Of a stretch of 5,814 nt of DNA, positions 1-4,677 are shown piece by piece. A program made the translations under genes and the position numbers. The notes under the pieces are model-generated. The model saw only the letters and a program-made list of their open reading frames with translations, searched no databases and had not been told where the DNA came from. Position 1 is the first letter of the stretch. Each line of letters starts with the position of its first letter. Location of the stretch: positions 1 through 5,814 of the forward strand of contig JAKAVH010000031.1 of assembly GCA_021827545.1 (NCBI GenBank), in the 5' to 3' direction. The stretch comes from Thermoplasmata archaeon (lineage in GTDB: Archaea; Thermoplasmatota; Thermoplasmata; UBA184).

Positions 1-1
1 G

Positions 2-1198
2 ATGGCCCGACTCCACGATCCCTGGACCGGACTCGCTCGTCGCATCCTCCCGGCGATGCGCACCTGGAGGACCGCCTTCCATGAGGAGCCGGAGCTCTCT
101 CTCCACGAGCAGAAGACCCGGGAGAAGATCGTCCGGGCCCTCGACGAGCTCGGGATCCCCTACCGTACTTTCGACGATTTCCCGGGCGTCGTCGCGACGA
201 TTGGGGCCGACCGTTCGGGTCCCGTGGTCGCCCTACGTGCCGACATGGACGCACTCCCCGTCACGGAGGCGACCGGTCTCCCGTTCGCTTCCCGCAATCC
301 CGGACGGATGCATGCGTGCGGACACGATGTGCACATGACGTGCGTGCTGGGGGCGGCGAGCCTCCTTTCCCGGCCTACCGCCCCCAACCTCGGACCGGTC
401 CGCCTCCTGTTCCAGCCAGCGGAGGAAGAGGGGAACCGGGGGGGCGCGCTCCCGCTCATCGAGCGGGGCGCGCTCGATCGGCCAAAGGTGGCCTACGTCG
501 TCGGCCAGCACGTCGACCCGAGCCTCCCGCTCGGCCGCGTCGGATGGCGCACGGGGCCGACCATGGCCGCCGCCGACTTTTTCCGCATCACCGTGCGGGG
601 ACGGGGGGGCCACGCCGCCACCCCCCACCAGGGACCGGACGCGATCTTGGTCGCCGCGGAGATCGTCACCGGCCTTCAGGCGCTGGTAAGTCGGGTCCGG
701 GACCCGCTCGACCCCGTCGTGGTCAGCGTCGGGTCGATCCACGGGGGGACCCGACACAACATCCTGCCGGACGAGGTCGTGCTCGAAGGGACCGTACGAA
801 CACTCCGGGAGGGCACCCGGGACCGGATGGAAGCCGCGCTGCGCCGGCGGGCCCGCGCGATCGCGGCGAGCCTCGGCGCCCGGCTCCGGATCGTCTACGA
901 ACGCGGCTATCCGCCGCTCGTCAACCACCCCGCCGCGACGCACGTCGTCGCCGAAGCGCTCTCCGTGGAGCTCGGGCGGGCCAACGTCATCGAGGTCGAC
1001 CACCCGATCATGGGCGCCGAGGACTTCTCGCGGTACCTCGAGCGGGTCCCGGGCACCTTCCTGCGCCTTGGCGTCGGGGTCCCCGGTCATCCCGCGAGCC
1101 TGCACAGTGCCACTTTCGCTCCGGACGAGCGGACGCTCGTGATCGGGGCGGCGGCGCTCGCGGCGGCGGCCGAAGGTCTTCAGCGGAGCCCCCCGTGA
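2..1198 (+). CDS. M20-family metal-dependent amidohydrolase (N-acyl-amino-acid deacylase / hippurate-hydrolase type)
   Basis: Predicted cytoplasmic zinc- or manganese-type hydrolase that removes an acyl group from an N-acyl amino acid or related amide. All landmarks of the M20D branch are present in order: HACGHD at residues 104-109 (metal ligands Cys106 and His108), QPAEEE at 138-143 (catalytic and metal-binding Glu pair), the QH pair at 169-170, the GGHAATPH stretch near residue 201 at the start of the lid/dimerisation domain, MGAEDF at 337-342, and a late metal ligand in LHSATF (His368). Length (398 residues) is normal for the family and there is no signal peptide. The ATG at base 2 gives a typical N-terminus, but only one base precedes it, so an upstream start cannot be excluded. 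It overlaps the next gene by GTGA, implying translational coupling. The family is clear; the substrate cannot be read from sequence. Alternatives include deacylases of N-acetyl-cysteine derivatives (YxeP-like), hippurate or aminoacyl conjugates. Confidence 0.93.
   Translation: MARLHDPWTGLARRILPAMRTWRTAFHEEPELSLHEQKTREKIVRALDELGIPYRTFDDFPGVVATIGADRSGPVVALRADMDALPVTEATGLPFASRNPGRMHACGHDVHMTCVLGAASLLSRPTAPNLGPVRLLFQPAEEEGNRGGALPLIERGALDRPKVAYVVGQHVDPSLPLGRVGWRTGPTMAAADFFRITVRGRGGHAATPHQGPDAILVAAEIVTGLQALVSRVRDPLDPVVVSVGSIHGGTRHNILPDEVVLEGTVRTLREGTRDRMEAALRRRARAIAASLGARLRIVYERGYPPLVNHPAATHVVAEALSVELGRANVIEVDHPIMGAEDFSRYLERVPGTFLRLGVGVPGHPASLHSATFAPDERTLVIGAAALAAAAEGLQRSPP
1185..1188 (+). promoter_or_regulatory. 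Shine-Dalgarno site for the cysteine desulfurase
   Basis: GGAG lies inside the end of the amidohydrolase gene, six bases before the GTG at 1195. It supports GTG 1195 as the true start, and no other plausible in-frame start occurs before the conserved YLDSA segment. Confidence 0.6.
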
Positions 1199-2571
1199 GC
1201 CGGGGCGGCCGACCCGCGGACTTCCCGGCGCTCGCGAGGGATCGGGACCGTCTACCCCCGGTCTACCTTGACTCGGCGTGCATGTCGCTCGTCCCGCGGC
1301 CCGTCCTTCGGGCGATGGAGGAGTACTACCGCGACTATCCGGGATGCGCCGGCCGTAGCCTGCACCGCTTCTCGGAGGAGGTCTCCCGCCGGTTCGAGGG
1401 GGCGCGGCGCGCGTTCGCGCGTTACCTCGGACGCTCCGACCCGCGCGGGATCGTCTTCCTCCGCAACGCGACAGAGGCGATCCACCAGGTCGGAGAAGGG
1501 CTGCGCTGGAAGCGAGGAGAGCGGGTGCTCATCTCCGACCGGGAGCACAACTCGAACCTGATCCTGTGGCAGCGTCTCGCCCGAGAACGCGGGATCCGGA
1601 TCGAGGTGCTCCCGCTCCGCGAGGACGGCGCGTTCGATCCCGAGGAGCTCGAGCGACACCTCGTCCCCTCGGTGCGTCTCGTGAGCCTCTTCCACACGTC
1701 GAACCTCGACGGCCGGTCGCTGCCCGTGCGCGAGATCACCGAACGGGCGCACGATCGCGGGGCGCTCGTGCTGATCGATGGATGCCAGGCTGCCCCCCAC
1801 GAACGACCCGAGCTCGATCGCATCGGGATCGACTTCTACGCGCTATCGGCGCACAAGATGCTCGGCCCGAGCGGGGTCGGGGTCCTCGCGGGCCGGCCCG
1901 AAGTGCTCGAGGACCTCCGCCCGCTCGTGGTCGGCGGCGAGACGGTGGAGTGGAGCACCCTCACCGACCACGCGCTCCGTCCGGCGCCGCACCGCTTCGA
2001 AGCAGGCCTGCAGAACTACGCCGGCGTCCTCGGCGCGCACGCCGGCCTCGACTACCTCGAAGCGGTCGGGCTCGACGAGGTGCGCGCGCGGGAGCTCCGG
2101 GTCAACCGTCGGGTCTCCGCGGCGTTCGCCGGGGACCCGCGGGTCCGGCGCTGGGGGCCCGAGGACCCCCAGGATCGCCCGAGCATCTTCGCCTTCTCGC
2201 TGGAAGGGGTCGATCCCCACGACGCGGCGATCTTCCTCGACGAGGGCCACGGGGTGATGGTCCGTTCCGGCATGCACTGCGTCCACTCGTTCTATGCGGC
2301 CCGAGGGCTGCCCGGCAACCTGCGCGCCTCGTTCTATCTCTACAACGGCGCGGACGACGCGGACGCGCTCGTGCGGGGGGTTCGCGAGCTCCTGGAGCGA
2401 GTCGGGGACCGCCGGATCAGCGGTACATCGGCTGGGACTGCGGCGTTGCCGTCTCGGCGCGCGTCCGGTCGGCCGCATGCCGCTGGATCGACAGGAGTTG
2501 CTGCTCGATCCGCTCCGCCTCCGCGTAGAGCGGCACCGGGTCGAGCGGCGTCCGGAGCAGGATCCGGTTGA
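1195..2571 (+). CDS. sufS: SufS/CsdA-like cysteine desulfurase (class V aminotransferase fold) with unusual C-terminal extension
   Basis: PLP enzyme predicted to take sulfur from cysteine as an enzyme persulfide, leaving alanine, for Fe-S cluster or other sulfur transfer. Seen in order: YLDSA near the N-terminus, the NATEAIHQV cofactor-phosphate region, DREHNSNL, the DGCQAAPH segment, SAHKMLGPSGVGVL with the PLP lysine at Lys221, RFEAGLQN, and RSGMHC with the persulfide cysteine at Cys362. These two positions lie close to Lys226 and Cys364 of E. coli SufS. The RASFYLYN motif near the end is also typical. The GTG start overlaps the upstream stop (GTGA) and has a GGAG site. The conserved fold ends near residue 405, but the frame continues to residue 458 with a low-complexity Ala/Arg/Ser/Gly/Pro tail that lies antisense to the PAC2 gene. 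The tail may be genuine or the result of a lost stop. SufBCD genes are not visible. An SclA/selenocysteine-lyase-like or other class V activity is less likely, given the Cys loop. Confidence 0.9.
   Translation: MSRGGRPADFPALARDRDRLPPVYLDSACMSLVPRPVLRAMEEYYRDYPGCAGRSLHRFSEEVSRRFEGARRAFARYLGRSDPRGIVFLRNATEAIHQVGEGLRWKRGERVLISDREHNSNLILWQRLARERGIRIEVLPLREDGAFDPEELERHLVPSVRLVSLFHTSNLDGRSLPVREITERAHDRGALVLIDGCQAAPHERPELDRIGIDFYALSAHKMLGPSGVGVLAGRPEVLEDLRPLVVGGETVEWSTLTDHALRPAPHRFEAGLQNYAGVLGAHAGLDYLEAVGLDEVRARELRVNRRVSAAFAGDPRVRRWGPEDPQDRPSIFAFSLEGVDPHDAAIFLDEGHGVMVRSGMHCVHSFYAARGLPGNLRASFYLYNGADDADALVRGVRELLERVGDRRISGTSAGTAALPSRRASGRPHAAGSTGVAARSAPPPRRAAPGRAASGAGSG
2417..2571. other. Tail-to-tail coding overlap of 155 bases
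   Basis: The desulfurase frame (plus strand) ends at TGA 2569-2571, while the opposing PAC2 gene (minus strand) ends at TGA 2419-2417. The shared stretch encodes conserved PAC2 sequence plus its flexible tail on the minus strand, and a biased Ala/Arg/Ser/Gly tail on the plus strand. No terminator-like T-run lies between the genes, so both transcripts would read into each other. Confidence 0.8.
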
Positions 2572-3232
2572 TCGTCTCGATGACCTTCGCCGCCGCGCGC
2601 GCGTCCGGGTAGTCGGACTGCGCCTCGGCGAGGAACGTCAGGACGTCAAAGCCGCGGCGGCGTCCCTCGTTCAGGAGGACGCCGGCGATCCCGGTGATGA
2701 CCCCCTCCACGAACGGGATCATGTTCGGCTCGATGTAGAGGTCCCGGGCTTTCCGGGTGCTCGCAACCCCGTAGACCTTCACGTCGTTGAGGCGCGGCGC
2801 CCGCGGCGGTCGGCCCGACGTCGGGGCGGCCTCGACGACCAGGCCCTCCGGGGAGACGAGCAGGGAGCACCGCTGCTCCTGCACCCAGTCGAGGATCGTC
2901 GTGGCGAGGGGATGGATGATCGTCGGCGCGGGGTGGAACTCGGAGACGAACGCGACGATCTTGTCGGCGCCCCGCCCGGCCCGGTCGGCCGGAGGGCGCC
3001 CGGCGTAGATCCGCACGGGATGCTGCGGATTCCCGTTCCGCACGAGCGAGACCGTGGGGAATGCCGGGGACTCGACGATCCCGATCTGCTCCATTTCGAG
3101 CGTGTCGATGAGGTAGTTCGCGACGATCGAGCTGACCAGACCGACGGAAGGGAAACCGTCGATGACGATCGCGCCCTCGACGTCGACGCGCTTGATCTCG
3201 TAGATCCGGACCTGGTCCGGCGCCATCGGCAT
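2417..3232 (-). CDS. PAC2-family protein (archaeal proteasome-assembly chaperone homologue, PbaA/PbaB-like) with C-terminal HbYX-type tail
   Basis: The PAC2 fold is recognised by GFPSVGLVSSIVANYLID (residues 26-43), the KIVAFVSEFHP strand (91-101), a central 'LLVSPEG' segment, VYGVASTRKARD (153-164), and the family's late block GVITGIAGVLLNEGRRRG (177-194) followed by YPDARAAAKVIE. The 271-residue length fits. Archaeal homologues bind the 20S proteasome alpha subunits and act in assembly or as docking factors. After a helix (about 236-251) comes a polar, probably flexible linker, and the protein ends in Met-Tyr-Arg. This matches hydrophobic-Tyr-X, the motif that inserts into alpha-ring pockets. 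The start at 3232 is three bases after the upstream stop, with a GAGGT site 11 bases before it; a second ATG two codons on (3226) is possible. Its 3' end overlaps the desulfurase frame antisense. Family assignment is firm; the exact role is inferred. Confidence 0.88.
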   Translation of the reverse strand: MPMAPDQVRIYEIKRVDVEGAIVIDGFPSVGLVSSIVANYLIDTLEMEQIGIVESPAFPTVSLVRNGNPQHPVRIYAGRPPADRAGRGADKIVAFVSEFHPAPTIIHPLATTILDWVQEQRCSLLVSPEGLVVEAAPTSGRPPRAPRLNDVKVYGVASTRKARDLYIEPNMIPFVEGVITGIAGVLLNEGRRRGFDVLTFLAEAQSDYPDARAAAKVIETINRILLRTPLDPVPLYAEAERIEQQLLSIQRHAADRTRAETATPQSQPMYR

Positions 3233-3235
3233 GGG

Positions 3236-3595
3236 TTAGAGCGACCTCTCGACGATCTGGCCGAGCTCCTTCGACAAGAGGTCGACAAGGTCCTTCATGA
3301 CCGCCCGGCGCACGTCGGGAGGCAAGGCCGAGAGCCCAAGACGTGCGGTCGCGGCCCCCACCCGGAGGAGCGCCGCGTACTCGTTCGCGCGCGCTTCGAG
3401 CAGGTCGCGGACCGCGTCCTTGAGGGCCTGCTGGAGCTTCGGGTCCTCGTGCAGCGTCTTTTCGAGGTGGCGCCGAATCTCGTCCTTGACGATGTCCCGG
3501 GTCGCCTCCCGCACGAGCTCTTCGGGGCGGAGGAGGTCGCGCGTGCTCTTCACGAGCACGTCGATCGGCTCGCCGGAGGCACCCCCGTCCGCCAT
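3236..3595 (-). CDS. Small all-helical protein of unknown function, first gene of the PAC2 unit
   Basis: I do not recognise a named family. The 119-residue product is highly charged and appears entirely alpha-helical. A flexible Gly/Ala start (1-10) is followed by a helix around 11-21, a long amphipathic stretch around 25-60 rich in Glu/Arg/Lys/Leu, a helix around 61-80, and a final helix around 93-117 after the only proline pair (Pro92-Pro93). There are no cysteines, signal peptide or membrane segment. Spacing of Leu, Ile and Val suits coiled-coil or helical-bundle pairing. It sits three bases upstream of the PAC2 gene and would share its transcript, so a partner or adaptor role in proteasome assembly is a reasonable guess, no more. 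No Shine-Dalgarno precedes ATG 3595, whereas a TATA-like TTAA lies about 30 bases upstream, consistent with a leaderless first gene. Codon use and tight coupling support a real gene. Confidence 0.8.
   Translation of the reverse strand: MADGGASGEPIDVLVKSTRDLLRPEELVREATRDIVKDEIRRHLEKTLHEDPKLQQALKDAVRDLLEARANEYAALLRVGAATARLGLSALPPDVRRAVMKDLVDLLSKELGQIVERSL
3244..3248 (-). promoter_or_regulatory. Shine-Dalgarno site for the PAC2 gene
   Basis: GAGGT on the minus strand ends 11 bases before ATG 3232, inside the last codons of the upstream small gene. It argues for translation of the second gene from a shared transcript. Confidence 0.5.
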
Positions 3596-3620
3596 CGCGG
3601 CGAGTCGATGCCGACCCGGC

Positions 3621-3630
3621 CGCTTAAGCG
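3621..3630 (-). promoter_or_regulatory. Putative TATA-like promoter element within a perfect palindrome
   Basis: CGCTTAAGCG is a perfect 10-base palindrome and the only A/T-containing core in this G+C-rich gap. Its centre lies about 30 bases upstream of ATG 3595 on the minus strand, the distance expected for a TATA box serving a leaderless or nearly leaderless transcript. The match to the archaeal TTTAWA-type box is weak; the palindrome may also be a repressor site or chance. Confidence 0.4.
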
Positions 3631-3740
3631 TTTGGCTCCAACGCGCGCCGGCGAGACGCCGGGTCGAGGGTACCGCGCGCTCTGCGCGACGGCCGGCCCC
3701 GAGCGGAAAGCGACCCGGCGGAAGGGCGGGACGGAGAAGG

Positions 3741-3746
3741 TATTAT
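3741..3746 (+). promoter_or_regulatory. Putative TATA box for the tRNA-Ala gene
   Basis: TATTAT stands out in an otherwise G+C-rich context. Its centre is about 31 bases ahead of the mature tRNA 5' end at 3775. With usual archaeal spacing, transcription would begin near 3770, leaving a leader of about five bases for RNase P. Confidence 0.55.
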
Positions 3747-3774
3747 CCCGCCCCGGGCCTCGGCCGCTCGGCGT

Positions 3775-3881
3775 GGGCCGGTAGATCAGCGGAAGATCGC
3801 TACCTTGGCAAGGTAGAGGTCGCGAGTTCAAAGGGTCCGGGGCAAGCGCTCGCCCCGGGCCGGAGCATCTCGCCCGGTCCA
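3775..3881 (+). tRNA. tRNA-Ala(GGC) interrupted by a T-loop intron
   Basis: A full cloverleaf can be drawn once 35 bases are removed. Acceptor strand GGGCCGG (3775-3781) pairs with CCGGTCC (3874-3880), with G3 opposite U70, the identity pair of alanine tRNA. U8 and A9 follow. The D stem is GATC/GATC (3784-3787, 3795-3798) around AGCGGAA. The anticodon stem CTACC/GGTAG (3800-3804, 3812-3816) holds the loop TTGGCAA, with anticodon GGC at 3807-3809 reading GCC and GCU alanine codons. The variable region is AGGTC. T stem GCGAG (3822-3826) pairs with CTCGC (3869-3873), and the loop TTCAAA plus T3868 rebuilds a seven-base T loop. The discriminator is A3881. CC then T follows, so a complete CCA is not encoded. 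The mature length is 72 bases. The intact stems and identity pair argue against a pseudogene. A GCC (glycine) reading is excluded by the loop register. Confidence 0.9.
3833..3867 (+). other. Noncanonical 35-base tRNA intron at position 59/60 (T loop), bulge-helix-bulge type
   Basis: The intron folds on itself: GGTCCGGGGC (3834-3843) pairs over ten pairs, one a G:U type, with GCCCCGGGCC (3852-3861) around an eight-base loop (3844-3851). Between this helix and the T stem each strand has exactly seven bases, which split as four plus three. TTCA (3827-3830) faces GGAG (3862-3865): U:G, U-A and C-G pair, while A57 faces G as a mismatch. AAG (3831-3833) and CAT (3866-3868) form the two three-base bulges. 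Cutting each bulge after its second base, the usual rule for archaeal splicing endonuclease, leaves a correct T loop. Because an A sits at both junctions, a 58/59 cut would give the same mature tRNA. The mismatch makes this a slightly relaxed motif. Confidence 0.82.
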
Positions 3882-3953
3882 CCTGTCCGCCCGGCGGCGG
3901 TCGCGGCCCCTTCGGCAGATGTCGAGCCTTAGCACCGACAGGACGCGCAGCGA

Positions 3954-3959
3954 TTTATA
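3954..3959 (+). promoter_or_regulatory. TATA box for the regulator / HMG-CoA synthase operon
   Basis: TTTATA is a close match to the archaeal TATA consensus and is the most A/T-rich point of the region. Its centre lies about 27 bases before GTG 3984, the standard box-to-start-site distance. The regulator mRNA would therefore begin at or next to its start codon (leaderless), in agreement with the absence of a Shine-Dalgarno sequence. Confidence 0.7.
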
Positions 3960-3983
3960 CCGGAGGACGCCTCGACCGAGCTC

Positions 3984-4661
3984 GTGGAAGCGGAGATCCG
4001 CGAAAAGATCGCCGGCGAGGTCGTCCTCTCCCCTCATCCGGGCCGCACGCTGCGGAAGTGGCGGGAGGACTTCGCGATCTCGCAGCGGGACCTCGCGAAG
4101 CACCTCTCGACTGTCCCCTCCGTGATCAGCGACTACGAGTCGGAGCGGCGCGCCAGCCCGGGAGCCGGCTTCATCCGCCGATACGTCGACGCCCTCCTCG
4201 CGCTCGACGTCCAGAACGGCGGCCGGGTCGGCCAGCGGCTGGGCATTCGTCCCCACTCGGACGGGATCCTGGGGATGCGCGAGTTCGCGGTCGCGATCCC
4301 TCTGAAGACGCTTGCGGACCGGCTCGAGGCGCGGGCGGTGAGCCGGGTCGACCTCCACCGGGACATCCACGGCTTCACCGTGCTCGACGCCCCTCGTGCG
4401 ATCCTCGCGATCGATGCCTCGCGGTTCGTCGAGGTCTACGGCTGGACGACCCAGCGCGCGCTGATCTTCTCGAACGTGAAGTACGGGCGATCGCCGATGG
4501 TCGCGATCCGCGCGCACCCGCTCAAGCCCGCGGCGGTCGTCTTCGCGGCCCCGGGTCGCGTGGACCCGCTCGCGGTCCGACTCTCCGAGGTCGAGAACAT
4601 TCCTCTCCTCACGACCCCGTTCAGCGCCCCGGCGTTGATCGAACGGCTCGAGGAACTCTGA
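3984..4661 (+). CDS. Cro/XRE-type helix-turn-helix transcriptional regulator at the head of the HMG-CoA synthase operon
   Basis: Predicted DNA-binding protein of 225 residues. A helix-turn-helix domain covers about residues 21-80: a first helix (TLRKWREDF), then [10 protein letters not shown], a turn, and recognition helix [12 protein letters not shown] (about 45-56), the usual Cro/C1 pattern of an alpha-helical repressor. Residues from about 95 to 225 form an alpha/beta domain I cannot name with certainty. Its segment around 180-212, ending in a conserved-looking IPLLTT, resembles the small-molecule-binding style of archaeal regulators found beside HMG-CoA synthase genes. GTG 3984 is chosen because it is the first start in frame and lies at leaderless distance from the TATA box; there is no Shine-Dalgarno. 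The next gene starts 16 bases after its stop. By position it probably controls its own operon, and hence isoprenoid lipid synthesis; its ligand and operator are unknown. Confidence 0.85.
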   Translation: MEAEIREKIAGEVVLSPHPGRTLRKWREDFAISQRDLAKHLSTVPSVISDYESERRASPGAGFIRRYVDALLALDVQNGGRVGQRLGIRPHSDGILGMREFAVAIPLKTLADRLEARAVSRVDLHRDIHGFTVLDAPRAILAIDASRFVEVYGWTTQRALIFSNVKYGRSPMVAIRAHPLKPAAVVFAAPGRVDPLAVRLSEVENIPLLTTPFSAPALIERLEEL

Positions 4662-4667
4662 ACAGAA

Positions 4668-4672
4668 GGGAG
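4668..4672 (+). promoter_or_regulatory. Shine-Dalgarno site for HMG-CoA synthase
   Basis: GGGAG ends five bases before ATG 4678 in the 16-base gap after the regulator. It contrasts with the leaderless first gene and fixes this ATG as the start. Confidence 0.7.
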
Positions 4673-4677
4673 ATCGA

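Larger units (their letters stand above)
3596..3774. other. Intergenic control region between the minus-strand PAC2 unit and the tRNA
   Basis: This 179-base gap separates divergently transcribed units. Apart from the two putative TATA elements it is very G+C-rich, with short self-complementary runs such as those around 3644-3662 and 3673-3690. I see no credible small gene, terminator T-run or repeat family member in it. Confidence 0.5.

Noticed and set aside
233..1105. Minus-strand open frame of 290 codons opposite the amidohydrolase
   Set aside because: Antisense shadow of a gene with all M20 motifs; its composition is dominated by Arg, Asp, Gly and Pro and no domain is visible.
316..1194. 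Possible long N-terminal extension of the cysteine desulfurase from an ATG at 316
   Set aside because: The frame is open only because of base composition. Conserved desulfurase sequence starts after GTG 1195, and the upstream part is a shadow of the amidohydrolase in another frame.
2294..3784. Plus-strand open frame of 496 codons across the PAC2 and helical-protein genes
   Set aside because: It is the complement of two well-supported minus-strand genes. Its product is a biased Arg/Asp/Val/Leu string without any recognisable fold, as expected from antisense of G+C-rich coding DNA.
3800..3816. tRNA-Gly(GCC) reading of the anticodon arm
   Set aside because: The five-pair stem CTACC/GGTAG fixes the loop as TTGGCAA, which puts GGC at positions 34-36, and the G3:U70 pair also indicates alanine.
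3775..3832. Truncated or pseudo tRNA, or a tRNA half
   Set aside because: The missing 3' half of the T arm, the acceptor strand and the discriminator base follow 35 bases later with full complementarity, so an intron explains it.
3834..3861. Strong G+C hairpin considered as a transcription terminator
   Set aside because: It lies inside the tRNA between the two halves of the T arm and has no T-run after it. It is explained by the intron stem.
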